NCBI GenBank assembly: GCA_963712165.1
Contig: CAVQGY010000005.1
Location: 1-64,000 of the forward strand
Length of the DNA stretch: 64,000 nucleotides
From: B10-G9 sp963712165
GTDB taxonomy: Bacteria > Chloroflexota > Anaerolineae > Anaerolineales > UBA11858
Reading direction: 5' to 3'
Shown piece after piece: positions 55,444 to 63,103 of this stretch. The notes beneath the pieces are model-generated. The model was not told where the DNA came from and ran no database searches. It saw nothing but the letters and a program-made list of their open reading frames with translations. Position 1 is the stretch's first letter. Every line of letters starts with the position of its first letter. A program made the translations under genes and the position numbers.

Positions 55444-56292
55444 ATGGACCACTACTGGCAGACCGGTAAGATTCAAGCCAACGGTATCGGGCTTCATTAC
55501 TATCGCACTGGCGGAAACCTGCCGCAGGTGGTGTTGAGCCATGGGGCACTGGACGATGGTCTGTGCTGGACCCGGATTGCCAGAGCACTTGAAGAAGATT
55601 ATGATTTGATCCTGCTTGATGCCCGTGGGCATGGGCTGTCTGATTCTGGTGCGGGGGATTATTCTACGGAAACCAGGGCAGCAGACCTGATTGCGTTGAT
55701 TGAGGAGCTTGGATTGGAAAAACCCGTAATCGGTGGACACTCGATGGGGGCAGTTGCCTCGCTGTATGCAGTTGCAATGCGTCCTGATCTGATCTCAGGC
55801 TTTTTCTTGGAAGACCCTTCAATCACTTGTCCTGGCGAATCTCTTTTCGGAGGGGAGGCTGGCAAAGTTACTGAGGTAATGTTCAAAGGACTGGTGCGTT
55901 TGTGGAGATTGTTCAGATTGCTGCCCAGATCAGTCAGCCTTGCTATGGCCAGAAGGTTCATGGGGGATGCGCCACCTGAAGAGATCGAACCCTGGCTGGA
56001 ATCCAAAAGGAGAGCGAGTGATGATTTTATCCAGTCGATTGAGGATCCTGGTTGGTTATTAGGCAATTTCGACCTGGACCTGCTGGAGAAAGTTGAATCT
56101 CCAGGTATGTTGATCTATGGTGACAGGGATCAGGGAGCGATCGTTTCCCACCAAATGGCGGAGGAATTGGGGAAAAGAATCCACAATTTAAGGATTGTCC
56201 ATTTGGAAGGAGCTACGCATGATATCCGCCGGACGCGGTACGATGGCTACATTAGGGCTATAAGCAGTTTCTTAAAAGAAATTAACGGCTAG
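55444..56292 (+). CDS. alpha/beta hydrolase
   Basis: The 282-residue product shows the canonical order: SHGALDDGLCW (oxyanion region), LLDARGHGLSD, nucleophile elbow GGHSMGAVAS, an inserted helical lid (residues 130-190), acid likely in LIYGDRDQGA and histidine in EGATHDIR. Similar to many lactonase/esterase-type hydrolases; the substrate cannot be assigned. GGAAGAA precedes the ATG. It follows adk by 26 nt and is probably co-transcribed; a bidirectional terminator closes the unit. Confidence 0.85.
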   Translation: MDHYWQTGKIQANGIGLHYYRTGGNLPQVVLSHGALDDGLCWTRIARALEEDYDLILLDARGHGLSDSGAGDYSTETRAADLIALIEELGLEKPVIGGHSMGAVASLYAVAMRPDLISGFFLEDPSITCPGESLFGGEAGKVTEVMFKGLVRLWRLFRLLPRSVSLAMARRFMGDAPPEEIEPWLESKRRASDDFIQSIEDPGWLLGNFDLDLLEKVESPGMLIYGDRDQGAIVSHQMAEELGKRIHNLRIVHLEGATHDIRRTRYDGYIRAISSFLKEING

Positions 56293-56334
56293 GGTTTCAT
56301 TTCCTTAATTCAAAGAGTGAGATCAGATCAATTA

Positions 56335-56373
56335 AAACTAAAGAGGCTGGGAAAATCCAGCCTCTTTAGTTTC
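56335..56373. terminator. bidirectional terminator
   Basis: AAACTAAAGAGGCTGG and CCAGCCTCTTTAGTTT form a perfect 16-bp stem around GAAAAT with T residues on one side and A residues on the other. It ends the adk unit and cydB. Confidence 0.88.
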
Positions 56374-57390
56374 TCAGTAATGCAGGTCCGGACTGTCCGG
56401 ACTGAGGCGCTTGCGGAAGATCCAGTAGGTCCAGCCTTGATAAGCCAGCACAATGGGCAAAAAGATGGCTGCCACAATAGTGATCACTTTCAGGGTATAA
56501 GGGCTGGATGAAGCGTTGTAGATGTCCAGACTATAAGCAGGATCCAGGGTGGAGATCATCAGGCGCGGGAACAGGCCTGAAAAGACCATCACCGTAGCCA
56601 GTATGATCACCAGGCCGCCAAAGATGAAGGTCCAGCCGTCTTTTCCTTTCCTGTAGAAAAACCCGTATGCCAGCAGGGCAGCCGCAGCCAGGATGGCAGG
56701 GATCAGTCCATCCCAGCCGGGATTATTGAGGATATCTGTGGCAAGGAAGGTCCAGACCAGGAAGGCCACTGTCAGTACCACAGCGACAATCCAGATCTTC
56801 CCCGTGAGATCCTTGACGCGGTCTTTCACTACCCCTTCCAATTTGATGCCCAGGAAGCTGGCACCGTGAACGATAAACAGGCTCACAAAAGCCAGTCCGC
56901 CGAAGATGGCAAAGGGATTGAGAAGGGGCAGCAGGCCACCGTAATAATTCAAGTCGGCTTCGATCGCAACCCCGCGCATCAAATTGGCCACTGCCACCCC
57001 CCACAGCAGGGCGGGGATCAGGCTGCCGAAAAAGATCGCCCAGTCCCAGGTGCTCCTCCATTTGGTATCCTCCCGTTTGCTGCGGAATTCGAAGGATACC
57101 CCGCGGATGATCAAGCCGATCAGCATGAATATCAGGGCAACATAAAAGCCACTGAATAGAGTGGCATACATATGGGGAAAAGCTGCGAACATGGCGCCGC
57201 CGGCTGTGATCATCCAGACCTCGTTGCCGTCCCAAACCGGACCGATGGTATTGATCACCGCCCGGCGCTCGCCGTCGGATTTGGCCACAAAGGGAAGTAA
57301 AATCCCGACCCCGTAATCAAATCCTTCCAGGAAGAAGAAACCGCAGAATAACACGGTCAGCAAGATAAACCAGAGTGTGTTGAGGTCCAT
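56374..57390 (-). CDS. cydB: cytochrome bd oxidase subunit II
   Basis: The 338-residue product has the CydB N-terminus (WFILLTVLFCGFFFLEGFDY GVG region) with the conserved GPVWDGNEVWMITAGGAMFA and IGLIIRGVSFEFRSKRED segments, and about eight spans. Together with CydA it forms the quinol:O2 oxidoreductase that generates proton motive force without pumping. The ATG is 2 nt after the cydA stop, and GGAG lies inside the cydA end, so translation is coupled. Confidence 0.95.
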   Translation of the reverse strand: MDLNTLWFILLTVLFCGFFFLEGFDYGVGILLPFVAKSDGERRAVINTIGPVWDGNEVWMITAGGAMFAAFPHMYATLFSGFYVALIFMLIGLIIRGVSFEFRSKREDTKWRSTWDWAIFFGSLIPALLWGVAVANLMRGVAIEADLNYYGGLLPLLNPFAIFGGLAFVSLFIVHGASFLGIKLEGVVKDRVKDLTGKIWIVAVVLTVAFLVWTFLATDILNNPGWDGLIPAILAAAALLAYGFFYRKGKDGWTFIFGGLVIILATVMVFSGLFPRLMISTLDPAYSLDIYNASSSPYTLKVITIVAAIFLPIVLAYQGWTYWIFRKRLSPDSPDLHY

Positions 57391-57392
57391 AG

Positions 57393-58751
57393 TTAGTCTC
57401 CTTTTCCTTCAGCAATCGCGGGGTCACTCTTGCCGTATTTGAGCATCAGGGCCACTCCGATCACTCCCAGGACCGTGTATAGGATCAGGAAAACGGTCAT
57501 AGAAAAGATGATATTGCCCGGAGTGATGACTGGTGATACCGCATCCTCGATCTTCTGCAAGCCGTGTACGATCCAGGGCCAACGGCCGGTTTCAGCGATC
57601 AACCAGCCAGCAGTGCTGGCAATAGTAGGCAGCAGGCCGGCCGGAATCAGCAGGCGCAGGAACCAAGTCCGCTTCTCGATCACCCCCCGCTGGGACCACC
57701 AGACTGCCAGGAGGGAGATCAGGACCATCAGTAGGCCAAGGCCGATCATGACCCGGGATGACCAGTAGCTGATAATCACCGGAGGAATATAATCCCCCGG
57801 ACCGTATTTGGCGACTTCTTCCTCCTGCAGCTCCCGGAGACCCTTAAATTCGGTCTTGAGATCGTTGAAGAGCATCAAGGACAGGAACTTGGGGATTTTT
57901 ATATCAAATGTGTTCTCTTGATTTTCCTGGTCGATAATGGCGACTACCGAGAAGGAAGCCGGGGCTTCGGTTTCCCAGTGTCCTTCCATGGCGGCGACTT
58001 TCAGCGGCTGGGATTTTGCCAGGAACTGTCCCTGGGCGTGGCCGATCAGGCCAACCAGAACTGCGCCGATCAGGGCATAGACCGCTGCCCAGCGGAAGGA
58101 CCGCGTAAAGAAGTCCTTGCTTTCTGGTTTATTGCGAAGCAGGTGCCAGGCGCTGAATGCCATGACCAGGAAACCTCCGATTGTCACCCCGGCGGTGACC
58201 ACATGCGGGAATTGATGCCAGACATTGGGGTTGCCCAGAAGAGCCCAGAAATCTGTCATTTCTGCCCGACCGTTGCGGATCGCATAGCCAACTGGATTTT
58301 GCATGAAGGAGTTGGCGACCAGGATCCACAGGGAGGACAGATTGGAGCCGATCGCGACCAGCCAGGCTACTCCAGCATGGGCTTTCTTGGATAGTTTGTC
58401 CCATCCGAAGATCCAGACGCCGATGAATGTTGATTCCAGGAAAAAAGCCATCAAGCCTTCTATGGCCAGGGGAGCGCCAAAGACATCTCCCATAAAGCGG
58501 GCGTATTCCGACCAGTTAAGCCCGAAATGAAATTCCTGAACAATGCCGGTGACCACACCGATAGCGAAGTTGATCAGGAAGATCTTTCCCCAGAATTTGG
58601 TCATCTTCTTGTAGATCACCTCGCCGCTGGTGACATATTTGGTTTCCAGGATTGCCAGGAAGAGAGCCAAGCCCAGGGTTACCGGTACAAAGAAAAAATG
58701 GAAAATGGTTGTGATGGCAAACTGCCACCTGGATAGAATTACGGGATCCAT
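57393..58751 (-). CDS. cydA: cytochrome bd oxidase subunit I
   Basis: ATG at 58751 with GAGG 5 nt before is preferred to the GTG at 58757. The 452-residue product has His18 in TTIFHFFF (high-spin heme ligand), the second ligand in VWHQFPHVVTAG (near 185), and ETGRWPWIVHG at the end of the Q loop, which is the short form. The quinol-binding Q loop (KIPKFLSLMLFNDLKTEFKG) is recognisable. This is the terminal oxidase for low oxygen. A palindromic AATGATCATT overlaps its likely -10. Confidence 0.95.
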   Translation of the reverse strand: MDPVILSRWQFAITTIFHFFFVPVTLGLALFLAILETKYVTSGEVIYKKMTKFWGKIFLINFAIGVVTGIVQEFHFGLNWSEYARFMGDVFGAPLAIEGLMAFFLESTFIGVWIFGWDKLSKKAHAGVAWLVAIGSNLSSLWILVANSFMQNPVGYAIRNGRAEMTDFWALLGNPNVWHQFPHVVTAGVTIGGFLVMAFSAWHLLRNKPESKDFFTRSFRWAAVYALIGAVLVGLIGHAQGQFLAKSQPLKVAAMEGHWETEAPASFSVVAIIDQENQENTFDIKIPKFLSLMLFNDLKTEFKGLRELQEEEVAKYGPGDYIPPVIISYWSSRVMIGLGLLMVLISLLAVWWSQRGVIEKRTWFLRLLIPAGLLPTIASTAGWLIAETGRWPWIVHGLQKIEDAVSPVITPGNIIFSMTVFLILYTVLGVIGVALMLKYGKSDPAIAEGKGD

Positions 58752-58791
58752 ATACACCTCACTTATAGATTAATCCACCCTCTCCAGGAGA

Positions 58792-58805
58792 AAATGATCA
58801 TTATA
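58792..58805 (-). promoter_or_regulatory. cydA promoter with AATGATCATT palindrome
   Basis: On the minus strand TATAAT (58805-58800) is the likely -10 and is part of TATAATGATCATTT. The same AATGATCATTATA occurs at 60348-60360 between the RdhA-like and cold-shock genes. The palindrome resembles half of a Fur/PerR-type box. Confidence 0.45.
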
Positions 58806-58871
58806 CCTGCCAATATTGTACTTGCTCTGGGGAGGGATGGGGATGGTTTTGCATAATTATTTGGGTTGTTT

Positions 58872-60221
58872 TCAGGGCAGGAAGGATACATTCCTGGCAG
58901 GTGGTTTTTTCCCATAGAAGAAGTCATCCAGGAGAAGGGCTGCCCGCCGGAACGTGCCAGATCGCCGGATCCCCCAGCGCACCAGGTTGTGGGCCCAATT
59001 ATCAGGGTGTGAAAAAGGGCAGACAGCCAGGCACCGACCGCAGTCGGTACCGATGACTGTCCAGTAATGGTAGCAGCTTTCAGGATCGATCTTCCAGCGC
59101 AGAACACCATTACTGATTTCCCGATCTCCGTATGGGATGGATTGGCTGGGGCAGTTCTGGGAGCATTTTTCGCAGATCTGGCAGAAATCCAGGGTGCTGA
59201 GATCTGGTCGATAATCATCGGGGACCAGAGGCAAGCTGGTGGTCACCACACCCACCCGAACCCGAGGACCCTGGCGGGGGGTCATCAGCAAGCCCATCCG
59301 GCCAATTTCTCCCAATCCTGCATCCCGGGCAACCAGAGGTGCGACCACACGGTAATTTCCGTCAATATGAGCCCGGGCTGGATAGCCCAGTTCCCGGATT
59401 GCCGCAGCAAGCGGCACGGCTATCCGGGCGGATTCCACATACTGCCGGGCGGATTCCATTGTGATCGGTCCATGGGGGGCGGCGGCGGTCATCTCCAGGT
59501 CCATTTCAACAGTGAAGGCAATTGCGAATGAGTGGTCCAACTTGATCGGGTCACCATAGGTCCCGGTTCCCCTGCCGATATGGGAATAGATATGACCAGG
59601 TTTTAAGGCGGCGATACCGCAGTCCAGTGCGCCGTAATAGTGGGCCAGTTTTTTGACTGTCTGGGTGAGTTCTTCGGGGGTTCCTGAATGTGGAATACTT
59701 CCAAGAGGTCCATCAACGGCTTCGCGAAGAGCCTCTGTTAAAGTGAAACTGCCTGCCGCTGCGGCGCTGTGCAGAGGATCGATAAACCTGGCATCCGGAT
59801 TGAGAAGACCTGGTTGGGTCCGGGAATGATCATCGGGTTTTTTGTGTTCAGGATGCGATGCATAATACTGCTGATAAGTCTCTGTACCTGGCTCCAGGCG
59901 GGCTCGGGCAAAGATGATCTCCCGCTCATCAACCTGATGGGCCGGCTGCCTCAATTCCGGCTCAACCTTGCCTACGGGGAGGAAAAAAGCCACTCCTCCA
60001 GCCAGGAGGATTAGGCCGATGACCGAGATCAAGATCCATTGGCTGGCCCCTTCCAGCGCCAGCCCTGAAAGAACCAGGCCGCTCCCGAATAGAGTCACCA
60101 GGGATGTTTTCCGGGCAGCCAGTCTTTCCTTTTCATAAAGCGAAAGCAGTGCAAATCCCGCTCCTGACAGAATAATAACCCCGGCAATCACCAGCAGCAG
60201 CAGCGTGGAAATATTAATCAT
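58872..60221 (-). CDS. membrane-anchored reductive dehalogenase-like corrinoid iron-sulfur protein
   Basis: AAGGGA precedes the ATG. Three N-terminal spans (LLLLVIAGVIILSGAGFALL, KTSLVTLFGSGLVLSGLALE, WILISVIGLILLAGGVAFFL) replace the Tat signal of classical RdhA. The catalytic part has the B12-binding order of the RdhA/QueG group (ELGYPARAHIDGNYRVVAPL, ARDAGLGEIGRMGLLMTPRQ, GPRVRVGVVTTSLPL). It is followed by two 4Fe-4S motifs (FCQICEKCSQNCP and DCGRCLAVCPF, with CYHYW before the second). Length 449 fits RdhA without its usual signal. No rdhB anchor gene is adjacent, which the membrane spans would make unnecessary. It may reduce organohalides or another substrate; QueG activity is less likely given the anchor. 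Confidence 0.75.
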   Translation of the reverse strand: MINISTLLLLVIAGVIILSGAGFALLSLYEKERLAARKTSLVTLFGSGLVLSGLALEGASQWILISVIGLILLAGGVAFFLPVGKVEPELRQPAHQVDEREIIFARARLEPGTETYQQYYASHPEHKKPDDHSRTQPGLLNPDARFIDPLHSAAAAGSFTLTEALREAVDGPLGSIPHSGTPEELTQTVKKLAHYYGALDCGIAALKPGHIYSHIGRGTGTYGDPIKLDHSFAIAFTVEMDLEMTAAAPHGPITMESARQYVESARIAVPLAAAIRELGYPARAHIDGNYRVVAPLVARDAGLGEIGRMGLLMTPRQGPRVRVGVVTTSLPLVPDDYRPDLSTLDFCQICEKCSQNCPSQSIPYGDREISNGVLRWKIDPESCYHYWTVIGTDCGRCLAVCPFSHPDNWAHNLVRWGIRRSGTFRRAALLLDDFFYGKKPPARNVSFLP

Positions 60222-60268
60222 AGTCTTGGTCCCTTGTGATAAATCCAGGTGAGAGGGAGAACAAATCC

Positions 60269-60311
60269 ATTATAGAAGAAAACTGGTCAATATTGAGATT
60301 CGAATCTCAAT
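60269..60311 (-). promoter_or_regulatory. rdhA-like promoter with 20-bp perfect palindrome
   Basis: On the minus strand TATAAT at 60274-60269 is 17 bp from the place of the -35 (60297-60292). ATTGAGATTCGAATCTCAAT at 60292-60311 is a perfect inverted repeat that covers that -35. This is the layout of a repressor operator. Confidence 0.6.
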
Positions 60312-60345
60312 CTGCCCCCGGATTTTCGGATAATTTTGTCATGGA

Positions 60346-60359
60346 ATAATGATCATTAT
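60346..60359. promoter_or_regulatory. 14-bp ATAATGATCATTAT palindrome
   Basis: A perfect palindrome 19 bp before the csp -35 and upstream of the rdhA-like promoter. The core AATGATCATTATA is identical to that in the cydA promoter. Confidence 0.5.
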
Positions 60360-60377
60360 AAATTGTTTACACGCCCG

Positions 60378-60406
60378 TTGACGATATCAAATCTTCGTGC
60401 TATATT
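60378..60406 (+). promoter_or_regulatory. cold-shock gene promoter
   Basis: TTGACG (60378-60383), spacer 17, TATATT (60401-60406), with GTGC before the -10. The predicted leader is about 120 nt, long as in cspA-type mRNAs whose 5' leader acts as a temperature-sensitive element. Confidence 0.65.
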
Positions 60407-60531
60407 TATTCAGTGGAACTGGATTAATCCGTTCCAGAAGCAGAACGTGCGTTTCTAGAGCAATTTTTTTGTTTAGGACGAGGGGGAACGCCCTGCTGAG
60501 TTGATACCATTTAGTTCGAAGGAGATTTTTT

Positions 60532-60822
60532 ATGGCAGAGCGTGAGACCGGTACTGTAAAATGGTTTAACGCAGGAAAAGGCTACGGTTTTATTGAGCGC
60601 GACAATGGCGAAGGCGATGTCTTCGTTCATTACAGCGCCATCAATGGAGCCGGATTCAAAACGCTTGACGAAGGTCAGCGAGTTGAATTTGATGTTGTTG
60701 AAAGCGACAAAGGCCCCCAGGCACAGGATGTAGAAGCCTTGGGTGAGAGCGTCACTTCCTTCAGCACTGATCCAGAAGATAGTGGAGACATCTTCAGTGA
60801 TGACTCCGACAGCGAATTCTAG
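60532..60822 (+). CDS. cold-shock domain protein with acidic tail
   Basis: GAAGGAG precedes the ATG. Residues 1-70 are a CSD: GTVKWFNAGKGYGFIERD (RNP1), VFVHYSAI (RNP2) and VEFDVVESDKGPQAQDVEAL. The last 26 residues are a Ser/Asp-rich acidic tail (FSTDPEDSGDIFSDDSDSEF) absent from the usual 67-residue Csp. CSD proteins melt RNA structure and act as RNA chaperones; the acidic tail could modulate RNA affinity. Single gene with a good terminator. Confidence 0.92.
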   Translation: MAERETGTVKWFNAGKGYGFIERDNGEGDVFVHYSAINGAGFKTLDEGQRVEFDVVESDKGPQAQDVEALGESVTSFSTDPEDSGDIFSDDSDSEF

Positions 60823-60842
60823 TTAACCCAAATTGACAGTCA

Positions 60843-60873
60843 AAAGAGCAGCGAGAGATCGCTGCTCTTTTTA
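60843..60873 (+). terminator. rho-independent terminator
   Basis: AAAGAGCAGCGA and TCGCTGCTCTTT form a perfect stem with loop GAGA, followed by T residues. Confidence 0.9.
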
Positions 60874-60891
60874 TTTAGACCGGGAATCCGT

Positions 60892-60897
60892 TAGAAT
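60892..60897 (+). promoter_or_regulatory. -10 element before yjbQ
   Basis: TAGAAT lies 18 nt ahead of the yjbQ start codon; a ribosome binding site (AGGAGG) lies between. No clear -35. Confidence 0.3.
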
Positions 60898-60914
60898 GGG
60901 GATAGGAGGTCGCT

Positions 60915-61337
60915 ATGGAATGGTTGAAAGATAAGATCGTGGTGCAGACTGGGGGTAAAGGCTTAATTCCCATCACTGGAGAGATTCAGGAAGTCCTCGC
61001 AAGATGGCAGGTCACTGAGGGACTGCTTCACCTGTTCATCCCCCATACCAGTGCCTCATTGGTCGTCAATGAGAGTTATGATCCGAGTTCCAGGCAGGAC
61101 CTGGAAGCCTTCCTGGACAGGCTTGCTCCGGAAGGAGAAGATTGGCACAGGCACACGTTGGAAGGTCGGGATGATTCGCCTTCTCATATGCGCTCAATGC
61201 TTACCGCAACCAGCTTGAGCATCCCCATAGATGGAGGCCGCTTGAGCCTGGGAACTTGGCAGGGAATCTACCTGGCCGAACACCGGTCAGCTCCCCATCC
61301 CAGGAAAGTCCTCATCCGCTGCCTGAAAGCTGCCTGA
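60915..61337 (+). CDS. yjbQ: YjbQ-family protein (UPF0047)
   Basis: AGGAGG precedes the ATG. The 140-residue product has the family signature: FIPHTSASLVVNESYDP, SHMRSML, GTWQGIYLAEHR and HPRKVLIR. The conserved His and Asp/Glu residues form a small-molecule site. YjbQ has weak thiamine phosphate synthase activity in vitro; its physiological role is unclear. Cytoplasmic. The next gene starts with GTG one base after the stop, so the two are coupled. Confidence 0.88.
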   Translation: MEWLKDKIVVQTGGKGLIPITGEIQEVLARWQVTEGLLHLFIPHTSASLVVNESYDPSSRQDLEAFLDRLAPEGEDWHRHTLEGRDDSPSHMRSMLTATSLSIPIDGGRLSLGTWQGIYLAEHRSAPHPRKVLIRCLKAA

Positions 61338-61338
61338 G

Positions 61339-62436
61339 GTGAAATTGAGGATCATACATAAAGTGCGCCAATATCCAACCCATATCATCCTGCTCGTCTT
61401 ACTGGCTACCGTGGTGGGCAGCTGCCGGCCAGCCCCACCAAGCTGGTTGGAACCCATCCCCACAACAACATCCTCGGGATACACTTCCCCTGATCAGTTG
61501 TACAGCGTCTATTTTACGGCGCCAGCTAATGATGAGTTCAAGGGAGGGCCGGACCGCTTCCTGGCGGACGCCCTGGATCAAGCTCGAAGCCAGATAGATG
61601 GGGCTTTGTATGATTTGAATTTGTGGACCATCCGCAATGCCCTGATCCGGGCCCATCAGCGAGGCGTCCAGGTGAGATTGGTAGTGGAAAATGACTCCCT
61701 GGACCGGACGGAGATCCAGGAATTGATCAGCGCAGGCATCCCGATCGTGACGGATCAGAGGAATGGCCTGATGCATAATAAATTCATCATCATCGATGGT
61801 GCTGAAGTGTGGACAGGATCGATGAATCTGACGGTAAACGGCGCTTACCGCCATCTCAATAATCTGGTGAGGCTGCGGTCAACCCGCCTGGCGGAAAATT
61901 ACCAGGCCGAGTTTGAGGAGATGTTCCTGGAGGGTTATTTTGGAGAGAACAGTTTGGAGAACACACCACATCCCGATCTAACCATCAACGGGGTCCGAAT
62001 AGAGACCTATTTTTCACCGGATGATGAACCTGCCCAGCGATTGATCGAGCTGATCCTATCCGCAGAAGAATCGATCGCTTTCATGTATTATTCATTCACT
62101 TCTGATGGTATTAGCGAGGCAATCCTGCAGCAAGCCAGCCAGGGGGTTCGGGTCCGGGGAGTGCTGGATGCCTATCAGGAGCGGGTTGGCCTGGGAGGGG
62201 AGTATCAGCATCTGGCGGATCAGGGCCTGGATGTGTACCTGGATGCCCATCCCGAGAAGATGCATCATAAGGTCTTGATCATCGATGAGACCATCGTGGT
62301 TACGGGATCCTACAATCTAACCCGAAGCGCTGAGGTCCAGAACGATGAAAATATTCTCATCATCTATGACAGTAACTTCGCTGAGATCTTCCTGGGTGAA
62401 TTCGAGTGGATCTATCAGGATGCAGCGTCCAGGTAA
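61339..62436 (+). CDS. phospholipase D-like lipoprotein
   Basis: The 365-residue product starts with GTG right after the yjbQ stop. A lipobox (LLVLLATVVGSC) precedes two PLD-like domains with HxK motifs LMHNKFIIIDG and KMHHKVLIIDE, each followed by a GSMN/GSYN element (WTGSMNLTVNGAY, VTGSYNLTRSAEV). The two lobes form one active site with a covalent phospho-histidine step. Substrates could be phospholipids, cardiolipin-type lipids or nucleic acid (Nuc-like). Anchored on the outer face of the membrane. Two catalytic His/Lys pairs are intact. Confidence 0.88.
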   Translation: MKLRIIHKVRQYPTHIILLVLLATVVGSCRPAPPSWLEPIPTTTSSGYTSPDQLYSVYFTAPANDEFKGGPDRFLADALDQARSQIDGALYDLNLWTIRNALIRAHQRGVQVRLVVENDSLDRTEIQELISAGIPIVTDQRNGLMHNKFIIIDGAEVWTGSMNLTVNGAYRHLNNLVRLRSTRLAENYQAEFEEMFLEGYFGENSLENTPHPDLTINGVRIETYFSPDDEPAQRLIELILSAEESIAFMYYSFTSDGISEAILQQASQGVRVRGVLDAYQERVGLGGEYQHLADQGLDVYLDAHPEKMHHKVLIIDETIVVTGSYNLTRSAEVQNDENILIIYDSNFAEIFLGEFEWIYQDAASR

Positions 62437-62477
62437 ATTTTTTTTTTGAAAATCACCACTGCCGTGTGGATGTCATG

Positions 62478-62483
62478 TATAAT
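62478..62483 (+). promoter_or_regulatory. -10 element of the MltR-like gene
   Basis: CATGTATAAT gives a TATAAT -10 with TG directly before it, about 43 nt before the ATG at 62526; no clear -35. Confidence 0.4.
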
Positions 62484-62525
62484 AAAAAGACCTGAGAAAG
62501 AGCCCGCTCAGGAAAGGCACAGTAC

Positions 62526-63047
62526 ATGTCAGAACTGAAGATAACAAAGACCAGAGAATGGAAAAGACTGATTGAAGAATTCCAGAAGAAAAGCGATCGC
62601 GCCGTAGCTATTCTGGGCACTACCTACCTCAACACCCACCTATCCCGCCTGTTGGAGTGTTTTATCATTGATGATGAGAAGATATCCAAGATGCTCCTGG
62701 ACGAAGAAAATCCATTGGGAAGTTTTGAGGCTCGGATCAAGGCTGCCTATGGCTTTGGTTTGATCAGCAGGACGGAATATCATGACCTGGTCTTGATCTG
62801 GCATATCCGCAATCGCTTCATCCGCGATATGAGCGAGGGCAACTTCATGGAGATGGATATCCAGAATTTGTGCAAGCGCCTCAAGATCCCGGACGAAGTA
62901 ATCCTTCAGGAAGAAGAGCCTTCCCCCCGCAGGCTGTTCGTTTTTGGGACAGCTATCCTGGCCCAACAGCTGATGTACCGCGCTAATCAGGCCAATGAGG
63001 AGAAAAGGACCCTGCGGGAGAATTTTATCCTTGTCAATATAGAGTAA
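62526..63047 (+). CDS. MltR-like (mannitol repressor family) protein
   Basis: The 173-residue all-helical product has the MltR/DUF4145-like pattern: FQKKSDRAVAILGTTYLNTH, LSRLLECFI, NPLGSFEARIKAAYGFGLIS and LIWHIRNRFI. MltR is a co-repressor of the mannitol operon in Enterobacteria and has no DNA-binding domain; elsewhere the family occurs with toxins and phage defence genes. No mannitol genes are adjacent here. The predicted role is protein-protein interaction. Confidence 0.8.
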   Translation: MSELKITKTREWKRLIEEFQKKSDRAVAILGTTYLNTHLSRLLECFIIDDEKISKMLLDEENPLGSFEARIKAAYGFGLISRTEYHDLVLIWHIRNRFIRDMSEGNFMEMDIQNLCKRLKIPDEVILQEEEPSPRRLFVFGTAILAQQLMYRANQANEEKRTLRENFILVNIE

Positions 63048-63103
63048 AGGGGTACATGAGGGGGTATTAGCATTTAATCATCACGACCGGAGGGGGTTTT
63101 TTC

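Noticed and set aside
60410..60531. Riboswitch in the cold-shock leader
   Set aside because: I could not match it to any known riboswitch core; a temperature-sensitive leader is more plausible, but the fold was not computed.
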